NCBI RefSeq assembly: GCF_000472925.1
Contig: NZ_AXAS01000010.1
Location: 1 to 64,000 of the forward strand
DNA length: 64,000 nucleotides
Source: Bradyrhizobium sp. Ec3.3
Lineage (GTDB): Bacteria; Pseudomonadota; Alphaproteobacteria; Rhizobiales; Xanthobacteraceae
Direction: 5' to 3'
The notes beneath the pieces are model-generated. The model had not been told where the DNA came from. It made no database searches and worked only from the letters and a program-made list of their open reading frames with translations. This document shows, one piece after another, positions 45,199 through 54,091 of this stretch. A program made the position numbers and the translations under genes. Each line of letters begins with the position of its first letter. Position 1 is the stretch's first letter.

Positions 45199-45262
45199 CA
45201 AAAAAGGAATCGTTTGTGCCGTCGAGCAAATCGCCTTTACGACTTTGGGCCAATCGCGATCG

Positions 45263-45616
45263 TCACGACAGGCGCAACTCCTTACGCAGCTTGCGCGTCA
45301 GCTTCGCGACGATGAGCGCATGGGCCTGGTCGAGATAGGCTGCGAGCTCGGGGTCGGGCAGCGCGTCGTTGTCGATGAGCTGCACCCATTTGGCCCGCGC
45401 CAGATACGGAGCAGGCCGTGCAAGACCCTGCTCGATCAGCATCGCGTAAGCCATGTTCGACGTCTTGAACATGAAGCCGCCTGACTGCTCGACGAAGCCG
45501 CGCGCCAGCGCGAACATCTTGCCGCCGACCTTGAACACCGACGTGCCTTCCCATTGCACAATCTTGGTTGCGGCAGGTAGTCGCAGGCAGTGGGCTTCGA
45601 AGCGTTTGGGAGTCAT
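45263..45616 (-). CDS. MmcQ/YjbR-family protein
   Basis: 117 residues: TPKRFEAHCLRLPAATKIVQWEGTSVFKVGGKMFAL is the CyaY/YjbR-like double-wing start, and the C-terminal KWVQLIDNDALPDPELAAYLDQAHALIVAKL is typical. These proteins may bind DNA. ATG 45616 matches the family length; the frame beyond it is not protein-like. Confidence 0.85.
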   Translation of the reverse strand: MTPKRFEAHCLRLPAATKIVQWEGTSVFKVGGKMFALARGFVEQSGGFMFKTSNMAYAMLIEQGLARPAPYLARAKWVQLIDNDALPDPELAAYLDQAHALIVAKLTRKLRKELRLS

Positions 45617-45764
45617 GTCAGGGCAACAAGCGAAAAAGGTGCGGCAAGATCTTTGGCTGAGTGAGCGAAGGCCGACAAGCCGAAACTTCCGTGCTGCTTC
45701 ACAGTTTTGCCCGAGGCACGCATTACCAGCAGCTCTTCGAATCCTCAGCCCTTGCGGAGTTCCC

Positions 45765-46928
45765 ATGCACACGTTGTCAGCCGACCGGCCGGCCACCCGG
45801 CTCGCGACACGGCTGTCCTTCCTCGTTGCGGGCTTCGGCATCGCATGCTGGGCACCGCTGGTGCCGTTTGCCAAGGAACGGCTCGCGGTCGACGACGGCA
45901 TCCTCGGTCTGCTCCTGCTCTGTCTGGGCATCGGCTCGGTTGCCGCGATGCTGCTGACGGGCGCCTTGAGCGCGCGCTACGGCACCAAGCCGATCATTCT
46001 CGCCGGCGGCTTTGGCCTCGCGGTAATCCTGCCGTGGCTCGTCGTCGCGAGCACGCCGGCCACGCTGGGCCTCGCCCTGTTCGTGTTCGGCGCCGCGCTC
46101 GGCTCGATCGACGTCGCCATGAATATTCACGCGGTTGAGGTGGAGCGCGCTGCAACGCGTCCGCTGATGTCGGGCTTCCACGCGTTGTTCAGCATTGGCG
46201 GATTTGCTGGATCGAGCCTGATGACGCTGCTGCTGTCGATCCATCTCGGCCCGCTCGCGAGCACGCTGATCGCCTCGGCCCTGATGCTGGCGGCGATGAT
46301 CATGGCCTGGCCGCTGTTGCTGCGGAGCGCACAGGCGCAGGACGGACCGCTGTTCGTCTTGCCACACGGCATCGTGTTGGTGCTTGCGGCGCTGGCCGCC
46401 GTCACGTTCCTCGTCGAAGGCGCCATGCTCGATTGGGGCGCGCTGCTCATCGTCGGCGCGGGCCTCGTGCCGGACACGCAAGGCGGGCTCGGTTACATGC
46501 TGTTCTCGATCGCGATGACCGCGGGCCGGCTGGGCGGCGATGCCGTGGTGGCGCGGGTCGGCGATCGCGCCACGTTGATCGTCGGCAGCCTGCTGGCGAT
46601 TGCAGGCTTCGTCGTGCTGCTGGTCGCACCAGTTGCTGCCATTGCGATGGCCGGGTTCGTGCTCATCGGCCTCGGCGCCTCGAACCTGGTGCCGGTGCTG
46701 TTTCGCCGTGCGGGCTCGCAACAAGCGATGCCCACGGGCCTTGCCGTTGCTGCGATTACCACGGCTGGCTATGCCGGCGTTCTGGTCGGACCTGCCGGTG
46801 TCGGGTTCGTCGCGCGGATCGCGAGCCTGCCGATGGCGTTTGCCATGCTCGGAGCGCTCTTGTGCCTCGTCACGCTATCGGCGGGGATCGTGACGTCGGG
46901 CGACCGCTCAAGCGGACGCAGCCGCTAG
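45765..46928 (+). CDS. Major facilitator superfamily transporter
   Basis: 387 residues, twelve predicted helices. It starts MHTLSADRPATRLATRLSF. Features include ARYGTKPIILAGGFG, SIDVAMNIHAVEVERAATRPLMSGFHALFSIGGFAG and GARVGDRATLIVGSLL-like loops; the MSGFHALFSIGG segment is typical of YbjJ-like sugar-related MFS proteins. Monocistronic. Confidence 0.9.
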   Translation: MHTLSADRPATRLATRLSFLVAGFGIACWAPLVPFAKERLAVDDGILGLLLLCLGIGSVAAMLLTGALSARYGTKPIILAGGFGLAVILPWLVVASTPATLGLALFVFGAALGSIDVAMNIHAVEVERAATRPLMSGFHALFSIGGFAGSSLMTLLLSIHLGPLASTLIASALMLAAMIMAWPLLLRSAQAQDGPLFVLPHGIVLVLAALAAVTFLVEGAMLDWGALLIVGAGLVPDTQGGLGYMLFSIAMTAGRLGGDAVVARVGDRATLIVGSLLAIAGFVVLLVAPVAAIAMAGFVLIGLGASNLVPVLFRRAGSQQAMPTGLAVAAITTAGYAGVLVGPAGVGFVARIASLPMAFAMLGALLCLVTLSAGIVTSGDRSSGRSR

Positions 46929-47028
46929 CGCGGCGCGCCGCATCGTGAGTTGAGTTGTCATCACGGGCGGCTACCATGCCGTTCAAGTTTTCCGGCGGAA
47001 TGCCGGAGCATCGTTGAGGGGAGGCGAC

Positions 47029-48696
47029 ATGAGCGGCCAGGCACGGATGGTGAAGGGATCGGATCTGTTTGTCGCAGCGCTGGAGAATGAGGGCGTCGAC
47101 CGCATCTTCGGCGTCCCCGGCGAGGAAAATCTCGACCTGGTCGAGTCCTTGCGCAACTCCAAGATCGAATTGATCCTGACCCGCCACGAGCAGGCCGCGG
47201 CCTTCATGGCTGCAACCCATGGTCGGCTGACCGGCAAGCCCGGCGTCTGTCTCTCCACGCTCGGCCCGGGCGCGCTCAACCTGTCGACGGGCGCGGCCTA
47301 TGCGCATCTCGGCGCGATGCCGATGCTCATGATCACCGGTCAGAAGGCGATCATGAGCAGCCGGCAGGCGCGCTTCCAGATCGTTGACGTTGTGGCCAGC
47401 ATGAAGCCGCTGACAAAGCTGGCGCGGCAGATCGTCAGTGCGTCGAGCATCCCGACCGTGGTCCGCGACGCCTTCCGTGTCGCGATGGAGGAGCGGCCGG
47501 GACCGGTGCATCTCGAACTGCCTGAGGACGTCGCGGGCGAGGAGGTGGCGTCCGTGCCGGTGGTCCCGGTGCATCCGATCGAGATTCCCGTCGCCCATCG
47601 CGCCGCGCTCGATCGTGCCGCCGAGATGATCCTGGCGGCGAAGCGCCCGCTAGTCATGATGGGCGCGGCGACCAGCCGGCCGCGGTCGACCCACGGCATC
47701 GCGAATTTCGTGCGGCGGACGCAGATCCCGTTCTTCACCACGCAGATGGGCAAGGGTACCGTCCCCGGTGGCACCAATCTCTATATGGGCACCGCGGCAC
47801 TGTCCGAGCGTGACTATGTCCACGAGGCCATCGACGCCGCCGACCTGATCATCGCGATCGGCCACGACGCGATCGAGAAGCCACCCTTCATCATGGGGCC
47901 ATCGGGCCCGAAGGTGATCCACGTCAGCTACACGCCGGCGAGCGTCGAGCAGGTCTATTTCCCCGATGCGGAGGTCGTCGGCGACGTCGGGCCGAGCCTC
48001 GAATTGCTGGCCGACCGCCTCGAAGGCCGGCTGCCGGATGCCGGCGCGCTGCTGCCGCTGCGCGAGCAGATTCTTGAGCATATCGCCGATCGCGCGACTG
48101 AATCGCGCTGGCCGCCGACGCCGCAACGAATCGTGCACGACATCCGGCAGGTGATGCCGGAGAACGGCATCGTCGCGCTCGACAACGGCATGTACAAGAT
48201 CTGGTTTGCACGCAACTACCGCACCAGGGTCGCGAACACGCTGCTGCTCGACAATGCGCTGGCGACGATGGGCGCCGGCCTGCCGTCGGCGATGATGGCC
48301 GCGATGCTGTATCCCGAGCGCCGCGTGCTCGCGGTCGCGGGCGATGGTGGCTTCATGATGAACAGCCAGGAGATGGAAACCGCCGTCAGGCTCAAGCTCA
48401 ATTTCGTCGTGCTGATCCTTCAGGACAACGCCTACGGCATGATCCGGTGGAAGCAGGCGGTCGATCACTTTGCCGATTTTGGCCTAACTTTCGGCAATCC
48501 CGACTTCGTCCTGTACGCGAAATCCTATGGTGCCAAGGGCCATCGCATCGAGACGATCGACAGTTTCGTGCCGACGCTCGATGCCGCCTTCAAAGAGGGC
48601 GGCGTGCACCTGATCTCGATCCCGATCGACTATTCGGAGAATGTGCGGGTGCTGGTCGATGAGCTCAGGGCCCGCGACAAGACGGCGAAATCTTGA
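47029..48696 (+). CDS. Acetolactate synthase-like TPP enzyme (large subunit type)
   Basis: 555 residues. N-terminal TPP-binding Pyr domain with the catalytic Glu in LTRHEQAAAFMAATHGR; FAD/central domain; C-terminal PP domain with GDGGFMMNSQEMETAVRLKLNFVVLILQDNAYGMIRWKQ (TPP-Mg motif). It makes acetolactate from pyruvate or a similar alpha-keto acid condensation. No small regulatory subunit gene is next to it, so it is probably a catabolic or specialised paralogue, not the biosynthetic IlvB. GAGGGGAGG precedes ATG 47029. The FRP-like gene follows after 11 bp. Confidence 0.92.
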   Translation: MSGQARMVKGSDLFVAALENEGVDRIFGVPGEENLDLVESLRNSKIELILTRHEQAAAFMAATHGRLTGKPGVCLSTLGPGALNLSTGAAYAHLGAMPMLMITGQKAIMSSRQARFQIVDVVASMKPLTKLARQIVSASSIPTVVRDAFRVAMEERPGPVHLELPEDVAGEEVASVPVVPVHPIEIPVAHRAALDRAAEMILAAKRPLVMMGAATSRPRSTHGIANFVRRTQIPFFTTQMGKGTVPGGTNLYMGTAALSERDYVHEAIDAADLIIAIGHDAIEKPPFIMGPSGPKVIHVSYTPASVEQVYFPDAEVVGDVGPSLELLADRLEGRLPDAGALLPLREQILEHIADRATESRWPPTPQRIVHDIRQVMPENGIVALDNGMYKIWFARNYRTRVANTLLLDNALATMGAGLPSAMMAAMLYPERRVLAVAGDGGFMMNSQEMETAVRLKLNFVVLILQDNAYGMIRWKQAVDHFADFGLTFGNPDFVLYAKSYGAKGHRIETIDSFVPTLDAAFKEGGVHLISIPIDYSENVRVLVDELRARDKTAKS

Positions 48697-48707
48697 AAGA
48701 GCCTACA

Positions 48708-49043
48708 ATGTACCACGATCTCAAATGGTCAGCCTCCGAAAAGAAGGCAGCACGGAAGGCTTACGATACGGCACGGGACGCGGCGCTGGCCAAGGTCATG
48801 GCCGAATTCAAGGCGAAGGCGAACGCTGTAACAACACCTGCTGAGATGTGGGCCGTCGAAGACTATCTTCGTCAGAAGGGGCGGGAGATCGATGAGATGT
48901 TCGACTATCGTTACTCGCAGCTTCCTCGGGTGTTTGCCCGGCTAATTCGAGAAGGGTATCTTGAAGAAAATCTTCTGGCAGGCTTGGCGGAAGACAAGCT
49001 CGAGGACATTCGCAGAATTTTGCCCCACTTTGCGAAGGACTGA
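48708..49043 (+). CDS. Fluorescence recovery protein (FRP)-like
   Basis: 111 residues, mainly helical. The pattern WSASEKKAARKAYDTA, AEMWAVEDYLRQKGREID, FDYRYSQLPRVFARLIREGYL and LAEDKLEDIRRIL matches the cyanobacterial fluorescence recovery protein (WSxxE, DxWxxxxFLxxxRxEIDxKYDYRYS, FAxLxxEG, GLxxDKLxxI). Cyanobacterial FRP detaches the orange carotenoid protein from the phycobilisome; no such system is expected here. Non-cyanobacterial homologues are known and their role is unclear. ATG 48708 is chosen for the GAAAGAG site 7 nt upstream; a TTG at 48693 is also open. Confidence 0.75.
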   Translation: MYHDLKWSASEKKAARKAYDTARDAALAKVMAEFKAKANAVTTPAEMWAVEDYLRQKGREIDEMFDYRYSQLPRVFARLIREGYLEENLLAGLAEDKLEDIRRILPHFAKD

Positions 49044-49118
49044 CGTGGAGTATCGCGATAGCCATGCTCGATGTGTCAGGCTGCGTAACCCAACATTCCC
49101 GCCAACACAGGAATAAAA

Positions 49119-49460
49119 ATGCCCCGCGTACCCTGTATCACCGAGATGGGCATGGGCGTCGACGTCCATGGCAAGGACGCGACCAAGGCGGCCAGGCGCG
49201 CGGTGTCGGATGCGATCAGGCATTCGAGCCTCGGATTCTTCCGCATGCTCGGCAAGACCGCCAACGACATGTTCGTCGACGTCACGATTGCGGTGCCGAA
49301 TCCGGAAACCGTCGACAAGGACGCGGTGGCCAAGGAGCTGCCTTACGGCACCGTGACCGTCAATGCAGTCAAGGGCGGCCTCGAAATTCCGGCCGAGCAG
49401 GGCAGCGACGCCATCATCATCGCCAATGCGGCCGTGATCGTGAGTCTCGATAAGGAATAG
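49119..49460 (+). CDS. Lin0512-family protein
   Basis: 113 residues. The sequence TEMGMGVDVHGKDATKAARRAVSDAIRHSSLGFF matches the conserved Lin0512 family of cytoplasmic proteins of unknown function. The family is small and well conserved across bacteria. It lies 5 bp before the GNAT gene, in one operon. Confidence 0.9.
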   Translation: MPRVPCITEMGMGVDVHGKDATKAARRAVSDAIRHSSLGFFRMLGKTANDMFVDVTIAVPNPETVDKDAVAKELPYGTVTVNAVKGGLEIPAEQGSDAIIIANAAVIVSLDKE

Positions 49461-49465
49461 AGCCC

Positions 49466-50158
49466 GTGTCCGATTCCGATTTGGCGCTGCTCGACCGGCC
49501 GATCTGGAGCGCACTGACGACACGACAGCGGGATCTGTCGCAAGGCGGTGCGCGGGCGTTGCGCTATCCCTCCGCGATCGGACCCTTCGCCGACATGGTC
49601 GATCTGTCGCCAGCAAGCTACGCGGAGCTGGGCGAGTTGATGTCGCCGTCCGAATATGTCGTGCTGTTCACGCATGACGCGGTGGCCGCGCCGGCCGGAC
49701 ACAAGGTGCTGCTGGCCGAGACCGGCGAGCAGATGATCGGCACGCCCGTCGAAAGCCCGCTCCATGATGCCGAGATCGTGACGCTTGGGATCGATGACGT
49801 TCCGGCGATGGTCGCGCTGACCGAGTTGACCAAGCCCGGTCCGTTCAACAAACGGACGCACGAGCTCGGAACCTTTCTCGGCATCCGCGTCGGTGGCGAA
49901 CTGGTTGCGATGGCGGGCGAGCGGATGAAGCCCGGCAATTTCACGGAGATGACGGCAATCTGCGTGCATCCCGATCACCGCGGACGCGGTTATGCGCAGG
50001 CGCTGCTTGGAGCTATCGCGCGCCAGATCGTGGCGCGGGGCGAAACTCCCTTCCTGCACGTATTTTCCAACAACGCGTCGGCGATCGCGCTCTACCAGCG
50101 GCAGGGGATGAGCATCCGCCGCCGCCTGCATGTCACCGTGCTGCAGAAGCAGGGGTGA
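49466..50158 (+). CDS. GNAT-family N-acetyltransferase (FR47-like)
   Basis: 230 residues; GTG start at 49466. The C-terminal GNAT core has MTAICVHPDHRGRGYAQALLGAI (acetyl-CoA loop RGRGYA) and FLHVFSNNASAIALYQRQGM. The N-terminal half is typical of the FR47 type. It transfers acetyl to an unknown amine. Cotranscribed with the Lin0512 gene. Confidence 0.9.
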   Translation: MSDSDLALLDRPIWSALTTRQRDLSQGGARALRYPSAIGPFADMVDLSPASYAELGELMSPSEYVVLFTHDAVAAPAGHKVLLAETGEQMIGTPVESPLHDAEIVTLGIDDVPAMVALTELTKPGPFNKRTHELGTFLGIRVGGELVAMAGERMKPGNFTEMTAICVHPDHRGRGYAQALLGAIARQIVARGETPFLHVFSNNASAIALYQRQGMSIRRRLHVTVLQKQG

Positions 50159-50191
50159 GGCCCGGTGGCGCGAGCGACCGAGCCCCTTGGC

Positions 50192-50731
50192 TCAGGTCTT
50201 GTAGTCGACGAGCAGCGAGCTCGACGCGGAGGAGGACGACGCGTTGCCGCTGGAGCTGTAGGAGGTCGACTGGCTGGTCGCATTCTGAAGCAGCGCGATC
50301 AGCTCCTTCATGAGGTCAGCGGTGCTGGTGGAGGACGAGCTGGACGAGGAGCTGGAGTCAGTGCTGCTCGTGCTCGATGAGTCGCTGCTTGCATCCGGCG
50401 GCGGTGGCGGAGCGCCGGCACCATTGGAGAGCGTGTTGGCGAACACATTTTTCAGCTCATCCGCCTGATCGCTGGTGAGCTTGCCGCTCGACACCTCATT
50501 CTGGATGAGGTCGTCAATTTTCGACTGCATCTCGTCGGGGGAAGGAGGCGTGGAGGAGCTCGAGCTGGAGCTGCCGCTCTTGAGCGCCGAGTCGATGTCG
50601 TCGAGCGCGGACGAGAGTGCAGACTCGTCGCTCGAGCTGATCGTGCCCGCGGAGACTTCCTTGGTGAGCTCGCTCTTGAGGAGGTCGAGAGGAGAATAGG
50701 AACTGGTGGAGGTTGCAGAGATCGAGGTCAT
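50192..50731 (-). CDS. Serine-rich protein with a duplicated helical motif
   Basis: 179 residues, no signal peptide. Two copies of a motif of about 30 residues (LTKEVSAGTISSSDESALSS at about 21-40 and IQNEVSSGKLTSDQADELKN at about 75-94) are separated by poly-Ser stretches. A Pro/Ser-rich middle and Ser tracts follow, ending DYKT. The family is not recognised. The duplicated xxVSxGxxxxxxxxxL pattern is reminiscent of secreted-effector or EF-hand-like repeats, but no Ca ligand set is clear. Strongly biased composition. Confidence 0.65.
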   Translation of the reverse strand: MTSISATSTSSYSPLDLLKSELTKEVSAGTISSSDESALSSALDDIDSALKSGSSSSSSSTPPSPDEMQSKIDDLIQNEVSSGKLTSDQADELKNVFANTLSNGAGAPPPPPDASSDSSSTSSTDSSSSSSSSSTSTADLMKELIALLQNATSQSTSYSSSGNASSSSASSSLLVDYKT

Positions 50732-50976
50732 TGCCGGTCACCCGTGATTGGATTGAGATACGCCTAACATGGGTGTGAGGCTAAAGGTCGCGCCCTTAAC
50801 GCGCTCTTGCCTGGAAGGTTGCAGAGCTTTTCGTTGTGTTGCTCGCATCCGGATGAACACGCGGCGAAACAAAAATGTCGGCGCTGGCGTGCGCCGGCAC
50901 CGGCGCGAAGGAAAGGCTTTCCTGCCAGGGATTCGGCGTTATATCGATGTCAACCAGTTCAGGGAGACAGCAGCAG

Positions 50977-52164
50977 ATGGACGCCAGGACACCGAAATTT
51001 TCCGTCGCACGGACCGCGATGCAGCGCTACGTCGATCAGGAGATCGTCGCCGGCGTGTCCTGGGCGGTGCTGCGCGGGCGGGAGGTCGTCGACCAGCAAT
51101 GCGTCGGGCTGGCCGATCGCGAGGCGAACGTGGCGCTCCGGCCCGATCACATCTTCCGCGCTTTTTCCAACACCAAGATCGTCGTCACCTGCGCGATCAT
51201 GCTGCTGGTCGAGGAAGGTCGTGTCGGCCTTGACGACGCGATCGAGAAATTCCTGCCGCAGCTCGGCAATCGCAAGGTGCTGAAGCAGGGCGCGACGAGC
51301 CTTGCCGATGTCGAGCCGGCGCAGGGTCCGATCACGATCCGCCAATTGCTCACGCACACCTCCGGCCTCAGCTACGGCATCTTCGATCCCGGTACCGTGC
51401 TGTTCAGGGGGTACAATGAAGCAAAGGTGCTCAATCCGCTGACGACGCTCGCCGACATGATCGACAAGCTCGCCGATCTGCCGCTGTCCTATCATCCCGG
51501 CACGGGCTGGGAATATTCGGTTGCAACCGATGTGCTCGGCCGCGTCGTGGAGGTCGCATCCGGCGAGGCGCTCGATGCTTTCCTCAAGGCACGCATCTTC
51601 GATCCGCTCGGCATGGTCGACACCGGCTTTTCCGTGCCGGAAGCCGCGCAGGGCAGGCTGGTCGCCTATTATCGTGGCGCCGACGTGCTCGATCCGATGA
51701 AGCCGGGCCTGTGGCGGATCGACGATCAGCCCTTTCCGCAAGCCTATCGCCGGCCGTTCCCGCGGCTGTCGGGCGGCGGCGGCCTAGTCTCGACTCTGCC
51801 GGACATGCTCGCGCTGGTGCGGGCGCTGCTCCCGGGATCGGGCGAGCTTTTGAAGCCCGAGACGCTGCGGCAGATGATGACGAACCAGCTTGGCGGCGGC
51901 CAGACCATCCGTTTTGCGACCCTCGGGGCCATTCCCGGCAAGGGCTTTGGGCTCGGCGGCGCCGTCACCTTCGCGCCGACGCCTTTTGATCCCCCAAATT
52001 CGACTGGCGAATTCCAGTGGGGCGGCGTTGCCGGCACGCATTGGTGGATATGTCCGGCGGCCGATACGGCCGGCGTGCTGATGGCGCAGCGCGCGATGGG
52101 CTTCTGGAATCCGTTCTTCTTTGAGTTCAAGCGCCTCGCTTACGAGGCATTGGGAGCAGGCTGA
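50977..52164 (+). CDS. Serine hydrolase (beta-lactamase/esterase family)
   Basis: 395 residues. It has a SxxK motif (AFSNTK) as nucleophile/base, a YxN-like segment WEYSVATDVLGRVVEV and an HxG-like GGVAGTHWW segment: class C beta-lactamase-like fold. It hydrolyses esters or amides; probably an esterase. No signal peptide is seen, so cytoplasmic. ATG 50977 (MDARTPKF) is preceded by AGGGAGA; an upstream ATG at 50947 is also in frame. Confidence 0.9.
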   Translation: MDARTPKFSVARTAMQRYVDQEIVAGVSWAVLRGREVVDQQCVGLADREANVALRPDHIFRAFSNTKIVVTCAIMLLVEEGRVGLDDAIEKFLPQLGNRKVLKQGATSLADVEPAQGPITIRQLLTHTSGLSYGIFDPGTVLFRGYNEAKVLNPLTTLADMIDKLADLPLSYHPGTGWEYSVATDVLGRVVEVASGEALDAFLKARIFDPLGMVDTGFSVPEAAQGRLVAYYRGADVLDPMKPGLWRIDDQPFPQAYRRPFPRLSGGGGLVSTLPDMLALVRALLPGSGELLKPETLRQMMTNQLGGGQTIRFATLGAIPGKGFGLGGAVTFAPTPFDPPNSTGEFQWGGVAGTHWWICPAADTAGVLMAQRAMGFWNPFFFEFKRLAYEALGAG

Positions 52165-52239
52165 CGCGCTCCGCGAAGATCGCCGGAGGTGAACGGCGCA
52201 AACAAAGTGGGAGGCATCGCCTCCCACTCACTGTTTGCT

Positions 52240-53580
52240 TCAGTCCTTCCAGGGATCGAACTCGCCTTCGCCGGCCATGGCTACGGCGAAGGGCCGCAGC
52301 GTGTGCAGCACCTTGACGGTGCCGGCGTGCTGCGCGAGCACCTCGGGCAGGCGCCGATAGGCCATCGGGCTTTCGTCGAGGTCGGCACCGATGAGGGTGA
52401 CGCCGCGCTCGTTCAGCCAGCGGTCCATCTCGACGCGCGTGAAGCGCCGCTTCGCCTCCTTGCGTCCGAACAGGCGGCCGGCGCCGTGCACGGTCGAGTA
52501 GAGCGAAGCCTTCGCCTCGGGACTGTCGACGCCTTCGAGGATCACGGCGTCGTCACCCATGGAGCCGCCGACGAATCCCTTTTGGCCAGGGAAAGCCGGT
52601 GTCGCGCCCTTGCGCACCACCCACAAATCCCGGCCGTCGTGCGTCTCGCGCCAGGCATAGTTGTGGTGGTTGTGGATGCGCTCGGTGACGCTGCCGCCGA
52701 TGATCTGGCGGACGCGCTCCACGACCCACTCGCGGCCCGCGTAGGCGTAACGCCCGGCGAGCTGCATCGCCGCGATGTAGCGGCGGCCGAGCTCGGAGTC
52801 CTCGTCGACGACGGCGGGCGGGACGTTCATGCCGTCCTTGCCGCCGGCGGCCTTGAGGTAGCGCGTCGCCGAGGTATGCCCGAGACCGCGGCTGCCGAAA
52901 TGGACGCCGATCCAGACAAAGCCTTCCTCGTCGCGCATCAGGTCGACATAGTGGTTGCCGGACCCGACCGTCCCGAGTTGGCTTATAGCCTTCTGGCGAT
53001 AGGCCTCCATATCGCTCTCGCGCCACGCATCGCCATCGTCGAACAGCTCGTGCTCGGCCCGCTCGGCGTTGGCCCGGCCGATCCCGAAAGAGATCGTCTT
53101 CGCCACGTCGCGGATGATCGTGGGCACGATCGCCGAGATGTCCTCGAAGCGCGTGTCGAGACGCGCGGCCATGTTGCCGCAGCCGATGTCGAAGCCGACG
53201 CCGGAGATGCTGATCTGCTTCTCATAGGCGATGACTCCGCCGACCGGCTGGGCGTAGCCGAGATGGCCGTCGGCGCATAGCACGCCGGATACGACATTGC
53301 CGACCGCCATGCAGTTGCGCATCTGCGCCACGGTCGCCTCATCATGCTCGCCGAAGATCTTCAGCGGCGCATTCTGGAAGCGCGCCTCCTGCGGGCGAAG
53401 GTTGGCGATCTCGCTCGCGGCCGCACTGGTCTCACGGGCCAGTTGTTCCTTGCGCGCGGCATCTCGATAGAGACACCAGGCAGGCTGGCCGCGTCCTTCG
53501 CCGACGCGCGAATCCGGATCGACGCCGGCGGCGCGGCACAGTTCGCGGGCACGTTCCTGATAGGGATCGGGTCGTCGCAT
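52240..53580 (-). CDS. rtcB: RtcB-family RNA ligase
   Basis: 446 residues. RtcB joins RNA ends with 2',3'-cyclic phosphate or 3'-phosphate to 5'-OH, using GTP and Mn. The ligands line up with E. coli: Asp131 and Cys134 (GFDIGCGNM), His210 (GSGNH), His227 (GVHFGSRG), the HNHHN stretch at 303-307 and the guanylated His365 (HGAGR). The spacing of Asp/Cys and of the two His matches, so an active enzyme is likely. No RtcA is adjacent. It shares the strand of rsr 2.1 kb upstream, with an ArsR operon between on the other strand. I infer a link to the Ro60/Y RNA system. Confidence 0.95.
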   Translation of the reverse strand: MRRPDPYQERARELCRAAGVDPDSRVGEGRGQPAWCLYRDAARKEQLARETSAAASEIANLRPQEARFQNAPLKIFGEHDEATVAQMRNCMAVGNVVSGVLCADGHLGYAQPVGGVIAYEKQISISGVGFDIGCGNMAARLDTRFEDISAIVPTIIRDVAKTISFGIGRANAERAEHELFDDGDAWRESDMEAYRQKAISQLGTVGSGNHYVDLMRDEEGFVWIGVHFGSRGLGHTSATRYLKAAGGKDGMNVPPAVVDEDSELGRRYIAAMQLAGRYAYAGREWVVERVRQIIGGSVTERIHNHHNYAWRETHDGRDLWVVRKGATPAFPGQKGFVGGSMGDDAVILEGVDSPEAKASLYSTVHGAGRLFGRKEAKRRFTRVEMDRWLNERGVTLIGADLDESPMAYRRLPEVLAQHAGTVKVLHTLRPFAVAMAGEGEFDPWKD

Positions 53581-53684
53581 GGTCTTGCTCTCCTACTTCA
53601 TTCCGCGCGTGCCGTCTGGCTCGCGCGGGTCATTGCCGGCTAGCTCGAGCTGCTCGGAGCCGCCGGAACTCCGGTGAAAAATAA

Positions 53685-53741
53685 TTAAACCGATCGGTTG
53701 ACAATCGAGACCGGTCGACTATGTTTAACCACATGGTTGAA
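53685..53741. promoter_or_regulatory. Two ArsR operator-like palindromes
   Basis: TTAAACCGATCGGTTGA (53685-53701; AACCGATCGGTT is a perfect 12-bp palindrome) and TTTAACCACATGGTTGAA (53724-53741) share TTWAACC-N4-GGTTGA. The second covers the ArsR start codon at 53733. They look like a double operator for autorepression. Confidence 0.65.
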
Positions 53742-54080
53742 CAATTCGCGCATCTCGACGCCGTTTTTCATGCCCTCGCGGATCCAACGCGGCGGGCAAT
53801 GCTTGGTCATCTGGCGGAACGGGAGCTCACGATCGGGGAGCTTGCGACACCGTTCAGCATGAGTTTCGCGGGCGCCTCGAAGCACGTTCGGGTGCTGGAG
53901 AATGCAGGCCTCGTCACGCGCACGATCCGCGGCCGAACCCATCTGTGTCGGCTGCAGGCCGCTCGGCTCGCCGAAGCCGATGCCTGGCTGCGACGTTACG
54001 AACGCTTCTGGAATGACAGGCTCGACTCGTTGGAGGCGTTGCTGCGCGCCGAAGACGAGGCGAAGGCAAAAAAGAAGTGA
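53733..54080 (+). CDS. ArsR-family transcriptional regulator
   Basis: 115 residues: winged HTH (ALADPTRRAMLGHLAERELTIGELATPFSMSFAGASKHVRVLENAGLVTRTIRGR), lacking the metal-binding Cys of true arsenic sensors, as is usual for ArsR proteins paired with SRPBCC. ATG 53733 (MVEQFAHLD) matches the family; ATG 53721 is an alternative. It heads a four-gene rightward operon. Confidence 0.92.
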   Translation: MVEQFAHLDAVFHALADPTRRAMLGHLAERELTIGELATPFSMSFAGASKHVRVLENAGLVTRTIRGRTHLCRLQAARLAEADAWLRRYERFWNDRLDSLEALLRAEDEAKAKKK

Positions 54081-54091
54081 GGAGCAGAACG

